A stretch of 33,212 bases of DNA from an uncultured Desulfuromonadales bacterium (GCA_945787335.1 CALZHR010000130.1:1-33212), one strand, 5' to 3'; numbered from the stretch's first letter, positions 5,841-13,738 are shown. Translations and numbers: made by a program. The notes: a model not told the origin generated them from the letters alone.

Positions 5841-6839
5841 TTATCCGCCGGAGGCGACGGCTTCAAGGTTGGTTATCGAGGGGGATTCGCCGAGGGTGAT
5901 GAGGATGTCGCCCGGTTCGATCTCGATGGTCGGCGCCGGGTTGAAGATCATCTCTTGCTGTTTTTTCATGCCGACGATGATCAGGCCGAAATCCCTGCGG
6001 ATTCCGGAATTGATCAGGTTTTTCCCGACCAGAGACGAGCTGGGGGCAACGCGGATTTCTTCCAGTTGCAGTTCAAGGTTTTCGGTGCCGGTGGCGATGT
6101 CGATAAAATCGACCACCGAGGGGCGCAGGATTGCCTGGGCCATGCGCGATGCGCCGATGCTGTAGGGGGAGACGACCTTGTTGGCGCCGGCGCGCATCAG
6201 TTTCAGGTCGGCGCCGTCCTCGCTGGCGCGGGCCATGATGAACAGGCCGGGGTTGATGCCACGGGCGGTCAGAGTGATAAACACGTTGGCGGAATCGGAA
6301 GTCACCACGGTGATCAGCCCCTTGGCCTGGCGGATTCCGGCCAGCTCGAGAACCTCGTCGCTGGTCGCGTCCCCCTCGACAAACAGATAGCCTTCCGTTT
6401 CGATCTTATTGCAGCGCTCGCCGCTCAGTTCGACAATGACAAAGGGCAGCGGCTTGGAGGCGAACTCCCGCGCGATCATCCGGCCGATCCGACCGTAGCC
6501 GCAGATGATGTAATGGTCCTGCAGGCGACTGAGCTGTTTCTGCAATTTCTTCCTCCCCAACAGGCCGAGCAGTTGTCCTTCCACCATAAACTGAATCATC
6601 GAACCGATGGTATAGGCAATCGTGCCGGCGCCGAAGATGATCAGCAGGATGGTAAACATCTTCCCCTGATCGGTTAGATCGTAGACTTCGCGGTAGCCGA
6701 CCGTCGCCAGGGTGATGATGGTCATGTACAGCGACTCGAAGGGCGACCAGCCTTCGATCAGCACATAACCGCTGGTGCCGCCGCCGATCAGCACGACCAG
6801 GGTGAGCAACGCGAACAAAAGCTTGCGGAATGGATTCAT
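5841..6839 (-). CDS. Two-TM potassium channel with RCK (TrkA-N/TrkA-C) domains
   Basis: The 332-residue protein has an N-terminal membrane helix (about 7-28), a pore loop with filter TVGYRE at 46-51 and a second helix (about 61-85). A cytoplasmic Rossmann RCK domain begins with GYGRIG (114-119), and a TrkA-C domain fills the last 80 residues. The layout matches MthK-type ligand-gated channels, which assemble as tetramers with octameric gating rings. The filter carries Arg in place of the usual Gly of TVGYGD. A GAAGGGG ribosome site precedes the ATG. The promoter lies in the divergent region shared with the GntR gene, but no strong minus-strand promoter was resolved. Confidence 0.92.
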   Translation of the reverse strand: MNPFRKLLFALLTLVVLIGGGTSGYVLIEGWSPFESLYMTIITLATVGYREVYDLTDQGKMFTILLIIFGAGTIAYTIGSMIQFMVEGQLLGLLGRKKLQKQLSRLQDHYIICGYGRIGRMIAREFASKPLPFVIVELSGERCNKIETEGYLFVEGDATSDEVLELAGIRQAKGLITVVTSDSANVFITLTARGINPGLFIMARASEDGADLKLMRAGANKVVSPYSIGASRMAQAILRPSVVDFIDIATGTENLELQLEEIRVAPSSSLVGKNLINSGIRRDFGLIIVGMKKQQEMIFNPAPTIEIEPGDILITLGESPSITNLEAVASGG

Positions 6840-6937
6840 GGGTCCCCTTCAATAAAGCAGACATGATAGCCACGCCAGAAAAAAAACACAAGAAATCGAA
6901 CAGCTTGAAATGATTGGCCTGCCGCTGAAGAAAAGGA

Positions 6938-6965
6938 TTGACATGCTCTGTATACTGTATACAAT
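6938..6965 (+). promoter_or_regulatory. Sigma-70 promoter of the GntR gene
   Basis: TTGACA (6938-6943) and TACAAT (6960-6965) are 16 bp apart. The palindrome at 6949-6963 covers the spacer and the -10, a position typical of autorepression. Confidence 0.65.
6949..6963. promoter_or_regulatory. Operator-like palindrome TGTATACTGTATACA
   Basis: The sequence is symmetric (TGTATAC-T-GTATACA) and lies inside the promoter of the GntR-family gene. A copy with 13 of 15 identical bases lies at 8803-8817 upstream of the hydrogenase operon. Size and symmetry suit FadR-subfamily operators. Binding by the adjacent regulator is inferred. Confidence 0.65.
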
Positions 6966-6995
6966 TTACAAAAATGTACACCGGGAGATCCAGCC

Positions 6996-7706
6996 TTGAA
7001 GAGTAAACCGATTGAACGACACCAGACGCTTCGAGAGAAGATTCTCGAAACCATCCGTGAAGCGATTCTCAAGGGCACCCTCAAACCAGGCGAGAAGGTG
7101 GCCGAGCCGGAACTTGCCGAACGCTTCGGCATCAGCCGCACGCCGATCCGCGAGGCGTTCCGCCAGCTTGAATCGGAGGGCTATCTGACCGTTATCCCGC
7201 GCAAGGGAGCGGTGGTTGCCGCCCTCTCCGAGCAGGATGTCCAGGAGTTCTACGCCATCAAAAGTACTCTGGAGGGCTATGCCGCCGAACTGGCAGCGTC
7301 GCGCCTGAGCGAAAAAGAGCTGGAAAAGCTCGAGACGATCAACGAGCGGCTCAAGCAGCTGGCCGAAGAGGGGGACGTGAAGGCCTTTTTCCGGGTGCAC
7401 AACGAGTTCCACGACCTGTTCGTCAAAGCCGCCGGCAACAGCAAGCTTCACGAGCTGATCCAGCACTTGGGGATGAAGTTCAACCGGCTGCGGATGGCGT
7501 CGCTGTCGGTCGAAGGGCGGATGGGGATCTCCGTCGCTGAGCACGAGCGGCTGATCGAAGCGTTCCGCAACCAGGATGGCGCCCGGGCGGAGAGTCTGGT
7601 CAAAAAGACGGCAGAAATCGGCGGCAAGGTGCTGCTGGAAAGCCTCACCCAGGCGGAAGGTGGCAACGGCAAAGAGTCGATTCTACAGACACGCGTGGAT
7701 GTCTGA
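6996..7706 (+). CDS. GntR-family transcriptional regulator, FadR/FCD type
   Basis: The 236-residue product has an N-terminal winged helix (about residues 8-72) with the conserved GEKVAEPELAERFGISRTPIREAFRQLE pattern in substance. An all-helical FCD effector domain follows, with the family histidines in NEFHDLF and AEHERLIEAF that usually bind a metal and a small organic acid. The start is TTG at 6996 with GGGAG 8 nt upstream. Its promoter holds a palindrome repeated upstream of the hydrogenase genes, so it may control H2 uptake in response to a carboxylate metabolite as well as itself. The effector cannot be deduced. The gene converges on the epimerase gene and is separated from it by a hairpin. 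Confidence 0.92.
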   Translation: MKSKPIERHQTLREKILETIREAILKGTLKPGEKVAEPELAERFGISRTPIREAFRQLESEGYLTVIPRKGAVVAALSEQDVQEFYAIKSTLEGYAAELAASRLSEKELEKLETINERLKQLAEEGDVKAFFRVHNEFHDLFVKAAGNSKLHELIQHLGMKFNRLRMASLSVEGRMGISVAEHERLIEAFRNQDGARAESLVKKTAEIGGKVLLESLTQAEGGNGKESILQTRVDV

Positions 7707-7756
7707 CGCGCGATAACGTTGAAAATAAAAGTCGACAGTTTGGCCTTGTAAATATA

Positions 7757-7791
7757 CTGAGCGCCCAGCAGAAACTCTGCTGGGCGCTCAG
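7757..7791. terminator. Perfect 15-bp hairpin between convergent genes
   Basis: CTGAGCGCCCAGCAG (7757-7771) and its exact complement (7777-7791) enclose a 5-nt loop. There is no clear T-run on either side, so termination would be less efficient than usual, but its position between two convergent stop codons fits a shared terminator. Confidence 0.65.
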
Positions 7792-7794
7792 CCG

Positions 7795-8685
7795 TTATGG
7801 CTGTAGATAGCTGCGGATGCCGGCGGCCAGCTCGGTCAGCTCCAGGCCGAAGGTGATGCGCCAGGGCTCCGGGTCGCAGACGTTCCCTTCGAGCAGCATC
7901 TGCAGCTGGTCGCTGGTCATCGGAAACTGCGGGATCGACTGCATGACCGCCACCACCGGCTTCATCAGGAACAGCGGGTGGTGCAGTTTGCAGACCCTGT
8001 CTTTGCCAAGGGCCTGACCGATCAGGTCGAGGATTTCATCGTAGCTGTAGGCCGCGGGGCCGCCGCAGTGGTAGATCTGACCGACACTCTCCGGAGTCTC
8101 CAGCGCCTTGACAAACCCGGCAGCGACATCGGCCACCGCAACCGGCTGCATGCGGTACTGGCCGTCCCCCATCACCGGCACCAGCGGCAGCCGGCGGACC
8201 AGCTGGGCGAGCATGTTGATGAACTGATCCTGCGGGCCGAAGATCAGCGAGGGGCGGAAAATGGTGCAGTCGAGGCCGCTTTGCCGCACCGCCTCTTCGG
8301 CGGCCCACTTGGTTTTATGGTAGTCGGTGACCGCATCGGGTCGCGTCCCGTTGGCGCTCATGTGCAGAAACCGCTGAACGCCCTGCTCGGTTGCGGCGCG
8401 AAGCATGTTTTGGGCCGAAGCGGTGTGCAACCGCTCAAAGGTAATCTGTTTCGCTGGAAACTCGCGGATAATTCCGACCAGGTGGATCACCGCCCCGCAG
8501 CCGTCCAGCGCACCCTGCAGGCTTTCCGGCTTGGTGGTGTCGCCGACCACCGTTTCGATGCCGCTGGTATCTTGGAGCGACCCTGCCGAGCGGACCAGCG
8601 CCCGCACCTGGTGTCCGGACGCGAGTAATTGTCGCGTAACTTCTCGGCCAACGAAACCCGTACCACCTGTCAAAAAAACTTTCAT
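7795..8685 (-). CDS. NAD(P)-dependent epimerase/reductase, atypical SDR (NDUFA9-like)
   Basis: The 296-residue product opens with the dinucleotide-binding motif GGTGFVG (7-13) and carries the YxxxK catalytic pair as Y122-HKT-K126. Further SDR landmarks are VIHLVG and RPSLIFGPQDQF. It most resembles single-domain atypical SDRs related to the complex I subunit NDUFA9 and UDP-sugar epimerases; the substrate is not evident. An AAGGAG site precedes the ATG. It is divergent from the hydrogenase operon and shares its intergenic region with the operator-like repeats there, so co-control by the GntR regulator is possible. Confidence 0.85.
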   Translation of the reverse strand: MKVFLTGGTGFVGREVTRQLLASGHQVRALVRSAGSLQDTSGIETVVGDTTKPESLQGALDGCGAVIHLVGIIREFPAKQITFERLHTASAQNMLRAATEQGVQRFLHMSANGTRPDAVTDYHKTKWAAEEAVRQSGLDCTIFRPSLIFGPQDQFINMLAQLVRRLPLVPVMGDGQYRMQPVAVADVAAGFVKALETPESVGQIYHCGGPAAYSYDEILDLIGQALGKDRVCKLHHPLFLMKPVVAVMQSIPQFPMTSDQLQMLLEGNVCDPEPWRITFGLELTELAAGIRSYLQP

Positions 8686-8776
8686 CTCTTCAGCTCCTTA
8701 AATAAAACACGTGCGCTTCTATGCTTTACTGCACATCCTATCGAATCATTGCCGATCTGCAAGTGGTTGATTTTCG

Positions 8777-8784
8777 TGTATACG
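8777..8784. promoter_or_regulatory. Half-site TGTATACG
   Basis: This carries the TGTATAC half of the 6949-6963 palindrome, about 26 bp from the full copy at 8803-8817. It could be a second weak binding position for the same regulator. The match is short, so confidence is limited. Confidence 0.35.
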
Positions 8785-8802
8785 GCACAAAATACCATTC
8801 AT

Positions 8803-8817
8803 TGTATTGTGTATACA
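8803..8817. promoter_or_regulatory. Operator-like sequence TGTATTGTGTATACA upstream of the hydrogenase operon
   Basis: Thirteen of fifteen bases match the palindrome in the GntR promoter. It also contains most of the perfect 10-bp palindrome GTGTATACAC (8809-8818). It lies about 19 bp upstream of a candidate -35, and on the other side faces the divergent epimerase gene. Either activation of the hydrogenase operon or repression of the divergent gene would fit. Confidence 0.6.
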
Positions 8818-8835
8818 CTATGTGGTTGAAAACCC

Positions 8836-8865
8836 TTGACTTTCCGATTTTCTCTGGTCCATAAC
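8836..8865 (+). promoter_or_regulatory. Tentative sigma-70 promoter of the hydrogenase operon
   Basis: TTGACT (8836-8841) and CATAAC (8860-8865) are 18 bp apart; the -10 is weak, which would suit an activator-dependent promoter. The leader downstream contains a small hairpin, ACTCCC/GGGAGT (8887-8903). Confidence 0.35.
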
Positions 8866-8983
8866 ACTGTTAGTTAAACGCGAAGAACTCCCGTGAGGGG
8901 AGTGCTTTATACATCAGTAACCTGCCGTTGAATAATCAGTTTTAATGTCAGAACAGTGGATGAGTCGAAAGGAGAAGAGAGTC

Positions 8984-10105
8984 ATGCATGATCCTGAGCG
9001 CAGTCTGCAGGAAGGGTCGGTCTCAGAGGAGATCCTTCAGAAATGGGAAGCCCGGGGCGTCAGCCGGCGGGATTTTCTGAAATTCTGTTCGGTGATGACC
9101 GCCAGCCTGGCCCTGCCGGCCAGCTTCATGGGGCAGATCGCCGAAGCGATTGAGGCGGACAACCGGCCGCCGGTGATCTGGATGGAGTTCCAGGGCTGCA
9201 CCGGCGATTCCGAGGCCTTCCTGCGCGCCAACCAGCCGACCGCCGCAGAGTTGATCCTCGATTACCTGTCGGTCGATTACCATGAAACCATCATGGCCGC
9301 GGCCGGCCACCAGGCCGAAGCAGCCAAGCACAAGACGGTCGAAGAGTACAAGGGCAAGTATATCGCCATTGTCGAAGGTTCCATCCCGATGGGCGCTGGC
9401 GGCGCTTACTGTACCATCGCCGGCGATTCGGCGCTGAACATCGCCCGTAAGGTTTGCGGCAACGCCGCGGCGACCATCGCGGTCGGTTCCTGCTCCTCCT
9501 ACGGCGGCATTCCGGCTGCAGCCCCCAATCCGACCGGCGCGGTGTCGGTCTCCGAAGCGGTTCCCGGCGCCACGGTCATCAACCTGCCCGGCTGTCCGCT
9601 CAATGCGGAAAACCTGACCGCCGCGATCGTCCATTTCCTGACCTTCAAAAAGCTGCCGGCCACCGATCAGTTCGGGCGGCCCAAGTTCGCCTACGGCAAG
9701 CGGATTCACGATAACTGCGAGCGGCGCGGGCACTTCGACGCCGGCCAGTACGCCGAAGGCTTCGGCGACGCCGGTCATCGGCAGGGCTGGTGCTTGTACA
9801 AGCTCGGCTGCAAAGGGCCGGAAACCTTCCATAACTGCCCGACGGTCCGCTACAACGAGGGGACCAGTTGGCCGATCCAGGCCGGTCACGGCTGTATCGG
9901 CTGCAGTGAGCCACAATTCTGGGATACCATGACTCCTTTCTATCGGCGTCTGCCGCAGGTGCCCGGCTTCGGTATCGAAGCCACGGCAGACAAGCTTGGC
10001 CTCGGCCTGGCCGCGGCCACGGCGGTGGCGTTCGGTGCCCACGGGGTGGCGAGCGCGCTGCGCAAAGGGGATGAAACCGATACCAAGGTCAAGAAGGAGG
10101 ACTAA
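8984..10105 (+). CDS. Periplasmic [NiFe] hydrogenase small subunit, membrane-anchored, with Asp at a proximal-cluster position
   Basis: The 373-residue precursor has a Tat signal (SRRDFLK, Arg28-Arg29) and a C-terminal membrane helix (about 335-356). Distal-cluster ligands H242, C245, C270, C276 and medial-cluster ligands C285, C304, C307 are all present. The proximal cluster usually uses CxxC plus two more cysteines. Here the first motif is C72-T-G-D75, with C170 (GSCSSYGG) and C204 (NLPGCP), giving three Cys and one Asp. Such 3Cys-1Asp ligation is known from oxygen-insensitive actinobacterial-type (group 1h) enzymes. The ATG at 8984 is chosen for its AAAGGAGA site; ATGs at 8945 and 8960 lack one. 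It passes electrons from H2 to the cytochrome b encoded at 11838. Confidence 0.92.
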   Translation: MHDPERSLQEGSVSEEILQKWEARGVSRRDFLKFCSVMTASLALPASFMGQIAEAIEADNRPPVIWMEFQGCTGDSEAFLRANQPTAAELILDYLSVDYHETIMAAAGHQAEAAKHKTVEEYKGKYIAIVEGSIPMGAGGAYCTIAGDSALNIARKVCGNAAATIAVGSCSSYGGIPAAAPNPTGAVSVSEAVPGATVINLPGCPLNAENLTAAIVHFLTFKKLPATDQFGRPKFAYGKRIHDNCERRGHFDAGQYAEGFGDAGHRQGWCLYKLGCKGPETFHNCPTVRYNEGTSWPIQAGHGCIGCSEPQFWDTMTPFYRRLPQVPGFGIEATADKLGLGLAAATAVAFGAHGVASALRKGDETDTKVKKED

Positions 10106-10108
10106 CCG

Positions 10109-11818
10109 ATGGCCAAGAAGATAGCAGTCGATCCGATTACCCGCATCGAGGGGCACCTGCGGATTGAAGCGCAGATCGAGGGGGGCAAGATTGTCGATGC
10201 CTGGAGCTCCTCGACCGCCTTTCGCGGGATTGAAACCATTCTCAAAGGGCGCGACCCGCGCGATGCGCACCATTTCGTGCAGCGCTTCTGCGGGGTCTGC
10301 ACCACCGTCCACTCGATGGCCAGCATCCGCGCCGTCGAAGACGCGCTGAAGATCCAGATCCCCGATAACGCCCGGCTGATCCGCAACATCATCATGGGCA
10401 TCCAGAACGTGCAGGATCACGTGATCCATTTCTACCACCTGCACGCCCTCGACTGGGTCGATATCGTCAGCGCCCTGTCGGCTGACCCGAAAAAGACCGC
10501 CCAGATCGCGCAGTCGATCTCCGACTACCCGAAGTCGAGTGCCACTTACTTCAAGGGGATTCAGGACCGGGTCAAGGCCTTTGTCGGCACCGGCCGCCTC
10601 GGACCCTTCGCCAACGCCTACTGGGGGCACAAAGCCTACAAGCTGCCGCCGGAAGCCAACCTGATGGCGGTCGCCCACTACCTGGAAGCCCTCGAGTGGC
10701 AGAAGGATGTCATCAAGATTCACGCCATCCTCGGCTCGAAGAACCCGCACCCGCAGACCTTCCTGGTCGGCGGCATGTCGATGCCGGTCGATCCGGACAG
10801 CCAGAACGCCATCAACGCCGATAAGCTGGCCTTGATCACCAAGCTGTTGAAAAAAGCGCGCGCCTTTGTCGAGCAGGTTTATATTCCCGACCTGCTGGCA
10901 GTCGCTCCGGCTTACCTCGACTGGGCCGGCATCGGCGGCGGCGTCGGTAACTATCTCTGCTATGGTGATTTCCCCATGGACAACAGCCCCGGGACCGGCA
11001 GCCTGTATTTTCCACGCGGCGTCATCATGGGCAAGGATCTCGCCAACGTCATGGAAATGGACGAGACCAAGATCACCGAGGATGTCACCCGCTCCTGGTA
11101 TCAGTACAATGACGGGGCCGCCGACAAACATCCCTACGACGGCGAAACCAACCCGAACTATACCGGACCGCAGCCGCCGTACGATTTCCTCGATACCGAC
11201 GGCAAGTACTCCTGGGTCAAGTCGCCGCGCTACATGGGCGAGCCGATGGAGGTCGGCCCGCTGGCGCGGGTGCTGGTCGCTTACGCCAGTGGCAACGCCG
11301 ATGCCAAGGCGACCGTCGATTTCGTCCTCGGCAAGCTCGGCGCGCCGGCCAGCGCGCTCTTTTCGACCCTGGGGCGGACCGCCGCCCGCGGCGTCGATTG
11401 TCTGATGCTGGCGCAGAAGTGTGAGCTCTGGGTGCAGCAGCTGGCCGACAACATGGGCCGCGGCATTCTCGAGGTGCATAACGGCGAGAAGTGGGATCCG
11501 TCGACCTGGCCGAAAGAAGCGCAGGGCTTCGGTTACCACGAAGCGCCGCGCGGCGCTCTGGGGCACTGGATCCGCATCGAAGACGGCGCGATCAAGAACT
11601 ACCAGGCGGTGGTTCCCTCGACCTGGAACGCCGGGCCGCGCGACGCCGCGGGCAAGATGGGCCCCTACGAGTCGGCCTTGATCGGCACCCCGGTGGCGGA
11701 CGAAACCCAACCGCTGGAGATTCTGCGCACCATCCACTCCTTCGACCCCTGCCTGGCCTGCGCCGTGCACGTGCTCGACGGGCGTGGCAACGAAATCATC
11801 AAGGTCAGGGCGCTCTAA
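10109..11818 (+). CDS. [NiFe] hydrogenase large subunit
   Basis: The 569-residue catalytic subunit binds the Ni-Fe(CN)2CO centre. The N-terminal ligand motif is RFCGVCTTVH (C61, C64, H68). The C-terminal one is DPCLACAVH (C548, C551, H554). A 15-residue tail follows His554 and would be removed by the endopeptidase encoded at 12500 after nickel insertion. The protein has no signal of its own and is exported with the small subunit by the Tat route. It starts 4 nt after the small-subunit stop with an AGGAGGA site. Accessory hyp genes are not in the window. It belongs to the group 1 uptake hydrogenases; the exact subgroup needs a tree. Confidence 0.95.
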   Translation: MAKKIAVDPITRIEGHLRIEAQIEGGKIVDAWSSSTAFRGIETILKGRDPRDAHHFVQRFCGVCTTVHSMASIRAVEDALKIQIPDNARLIRNIIMGIQNVQDHVIHFYHLHALDWVDIVSALSADPKKTAQIAQSISDYPKSSATYFKGIQDRVKAFVGTGRLGPFANAYWGHKAYKLPPEANLMAVAHYLEALEWQKDVIKIHAILGSKNPHPQTFLVGGMSMPVDPDSQNAINADKLALITKLLKKARAFVEQVYIPDLLAVAPAYLDWAGIGGGVGNYLCYGDFPMDNSPGTGSLYFPRGVIMGKDLANVMEMDETKITEDVTRSWYQYNDGAADKHPYDGETNPNYTGPQPPYDFLDTDGKYSWVKSPRYMGEPMEVGPLARVLVAYASGNADAKATVDFVLGKLGAPASALFSTLGRTAARGVDCLMLAQKCELWVQQLADNMGRGILEVHNGEKWDPSTWPKEAQGFGYHEAPRGALGHWIRIEDGAIKNYQAVVPSTWNAGPRDAAGKMGPYESALIGTPVADETQPLEILRTIHSFDPCLACAVHVLDGRGNEIIKVRAL

Positions 11819-11837
11819 ACCTAAAGGAGGTCGTACC

Positions 11838-12497
11838 GTGAAAGCGTTAGAATTACGCTACGTGTGGGAATGGCCGGTGCGCCTGACCCACTGGTTCAAC
11901 GTCATCGCCATCATCGTGCTGTCGGTGACCGGTTACTATATCGGTGATCCCTTCGTCAGCGTGCCGAGCACCAACTCCTACGTGATGGGCTGGATGCGTT
12001 TTCTGCATTTTGTCTTTGCCTATGTCTTCGCCATTTCCTGGGTGGTGCGGATTGTCTGGATGTTCTTTGGCAACCAGTATGCGCGGTTCCCCGCCTTTGC
12101 CCCCTGGGCGACCAGGGAAGGGTGGAAGCATATTGTCGGCACCTTCAATTACTACACCTTCCTGAAAAAAAAGGTGCCTTATGTGGTGGGGCATAATGCC
12201 TTGGCCGCGATGGCCTATTCGGGGGTCTTTGTGCTGTTTTTGATTCAGATCGTGTCCGGTTTTGCTCTCTATGGGCAATTTCAGCCAGGCAGTTTCTGGG
12301 ACAGCGCCTTCGGCTGGCTGCTGCCGATGTTCGGTAATCAGGGCCTGAGATTGACTCATCACATCATCATGTGGTTGTTGATCGGCTTCGCCATCCACCA
12401 TGTCTACAGTGGCTGGCTGATGGACACCAAGGAGAAGAACGGCGTCATGGGGTCGATCTTCGGCGGCTACAAGTTCATCGATCCGGACGAGGAATAA
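11838..12497 (+). CDS. Hydrogenase cytochrome b subunit (HyaC/HupC-type)
   Basis: The 219-residue protein has four membrane helices and the family histidines in RLTHWFN, FLHFVFAY and the last helix pair (LTHHIIMWLLIGFAIHHVYSGW, here split by position). It anchors the hydrogenase heterodimer and passes electrons to menaquinone. The start is GTG at 11838, with AAAGGAGG 7 nt upstream. An earlier in-frame ATG would lie inside the large-subunit gene. It is 20 nt downstream of the large subunit and 2 nt upstream of the protease gene, clearly one operon. Confidence 0.93.
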   Translation: MKALELRYVWEWPVRLTHWFNVIAIIVLSVTGYYIGDPFVSVPSTNSYVMGWMRFLHFVFAYVFAISWVVRIVWMFFGNQYARFPAFAPWATREGWKHIVGTFNYYTFLKKKVPYVVGHNALAAMAYSGVFVLFLIQIVSGFALYGQFQPGSFWDSAFGWLLPMFGNQGLRLTHHIIMWLLIGFAIHHVYSGWLMDTKEKNGVMGSIFGGYKFIDPDEE

Positions 12498-12499
12498 GC

Positions 12500-12979
12500 A
12501 TGTCGATTCTGATTCTCGGCCTCGGCAACCTGGTGATGACCGACGACGCCCTCGGCAGTCGCACGATCGTCGAGCTGGAAAAGCGCTACCGGTTTCCTGC
12601 CTCGGTCGCGCTGCTCGACGGCGGCACCCTGGGGCTCGACCTGCTGCCGCGGCTGGAAGGGATCGACAAGCTGCTGGTGATTGACGCCCTGCAGATGGGG
12701 GCGGCAGCCGGCAGCGTCTTCCGCCTCGCAGGTGAAGAGGTGCCGCGCGCCTTTGCCAACAAGCTCTCGGTGCACCAGATGGGCCTGCAGGACCTGCTGG
12801 CGGTGGCCGAGCTGCAGGGGCACCTGCCGCCGCAGCTGGTGGTCTGGGGGGCGCAGTCGGCATCAATTGAGATGGGGATGGAGATGACGCCGAAGGTCGC
12901 TGCGGCGATGGAAGAGGTCATCGCCGGCGTGGTGCGGGAACTGACCGATTGGGGTGCTGCGCCGCGACAGGCCGCTTGA
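12500..12979 (+). CDS. Hydrogenase maturation endopeptidase (HyaD/HybD family)
   Basis: The 159-residue product cleaves the C-terminal tail of the large subunit after nickel insertion. It has the GLGN opening (7-10), an acidic residue at the first nickel-binding position (D16 in TDDALG, where HyaD has Glu and HycI has Asp), the LDGGTLGLDLL strand with the second acidic residue, and His in NKLSVHQMG. The final strand reads GAQSASIEMG, diverging from the usual GIQP. The ATG follows the cytochrome b stop by 2 nt and uses a GAGGAA site within that gene's end. The operon terminator follows. Confidence 0.92.
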   Translation: MSILILGLGNLVMTDDALGSRTIVELEKRYRFPASVALLDGGTLGLDLLPRLEGIDKLLVIDALQMGAAAGSVFRLAGEEVPRAFANKLSVHQMGLQDLLAVAELQGHLPPQLVVWGAQSASIEMGMEMTPKVAAAMEEVIAGVVRELTDWGAAPRQAA

Positions 12980-13006
12980 TTTTTTGCTTTCGTATTGCTT
13001 CAATCC

Positions 13007-13040
13007 AAGGGCTACCTGTTGTCGGTAGCCCTTCTTTTAT
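13007..13040 (+). terminator. Rho-independent terminator of the hydrogenase operon
   Basis: AAGGGCTACC (13007-13016) pairs with GGTAGCCCTT (13024-13033) around a 7-nt loop, followed by CTTTTAT. Confidence 0.9.
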
Positions 13041-13055
13041 TCAGGAACCCAATAG

Positions 13056-13469
13056 ATGCCGCGAACAATCTTTGTCGTGTTGATCTGCTTGCTGTGTGCC
13101 TTTCTTTTCAGTTGTCAGGAGCCCGGAGAGCAGGCACCCGAAATGAGTGTCCCGCAGCTGTTGCTCGGCCAGCCGGAGCAGCAAAAGGCGGGCCGGAAGC
13201 TGTTTTTCAAACATTGCCGCGAATGTCACGGGACCACCGCTGAAGGGCGCAACCCCCGCGCTGTACGGTTCGAGCCGCCGGCCCCCGATTTCCTCAGTCA
13301 TGACTATCTGCAGGTCGCGCCCGGCTATCTCTACTGGCGAATCGCCAAAGGCAAGCAGGTCGAACCCTTCCGCAGCCGCGGGTCGGTCATGCCGGCCTGG
13401 GAGCCGCATTTCACCCAACAGCAGATCTGGCAGTTGGTTGCTTACCTGCGGCAAAGGGCAGGAAGCTAA
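13056..13469 (+). CDS. Lipoprotein monoheme cytochrome c
   Basis: The 137-residue product has a lipoprotein signal ending LFSC (Cys20 as the lipidation site). One CRECH heme motif follows, with a probable axial Met in GSVMPAW, the layout of a class I cytochrome c. The last helix (IWQLVAYLRQR) is typical of the fold. It should sit on a membrane facing the periplasm and shuttle single electrons. It lies just after the hydrogenase terminator, with AGGA 9 nt before the ATG, so it is either read by leakage through the terminator or has an unseen promoter. A partnership with the hydrogenase is possible but not shown. Confidence 0.88.
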   Translation: MPRTIFVVLICLLCAFLFSCQEPGEQAPEMSVPQLLLGQPEQQKAGRKLFFKHCRECHGTTAEGRNPRAVRFEPPAPDFLSHDYLQVAPGYLYWRIAKGKQVEPFRSRGSVMPAWEPHFTQQQIWQLVAYLRQRAGS

Positions 13470-13601
13470 CCAGGCCGATCGGGTTGTGACTTGCTGGCAG
13501 CTCCTGAGGCTTGCCGCTGAAGGGCTTTTCTGGCTCAAACAAACAGGTTTTTCTGAGCAGTAAAAAAGCACCGCAAATCTCTTATTAATACTTTATAAGG
13601 C

Positions 13602-13630
13602 TTGCCTGGTGAAGACTTTTGAGCTATAGT
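13602..13630 (+). promoter_or_regulatory. Candidate sigma-70 promoter of pckA
   Basis: TTGCCT (13602-13607) and TATAGT (13625-13630) are separated by 17 bp. Immediately downstream, near the start site, lie two CGGCCG blocks (13632-13637 and 13645-13650) and the palindrome ACGGCGGCCGT (13641-13651), which could serve as an operator. The remaining leader to 13738 shows no recognised riboswitch. Confidence 0.5.
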
Positions 13631-13738
13631 CCGGCCGTTCACGGCGGCCGTGCAGGCTGAATAATGTGAGATTTTTACGAGCCATAGGCTAATAATCCAT
13701 AAAACCCGAGATCGAAGTGGATCACCAGGGAGGCGCAG

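Noticed and set aside
5215-6165. Plus-strand open frame opposite the isomerase and K+ channel genes
   Set aside because: It spans two genes on the other strand, both with strong motifs.
8945-8983. Upstream start codons for the hydrogenase small subunit
   Set aside because: Neither ATG at 8945 nor at 8960 has a ribosome site, while the ATG at 8984 has AAAGGAGA at good spacing.
9023-11770. Minus-strand open frame of 915 codons opposite the hydrogenase genes
   Set aside because: It mirrors two well-identified genes, has no family features and is explained by GC-rich third positions keeping the opposite frame open.
13652-13738. Possible cyclic di-GMP (GEMM) riboswitch in the pckA leader
   Set aside because: The conserved GEMM core segments are absent here, and also before the cytochrome operon.
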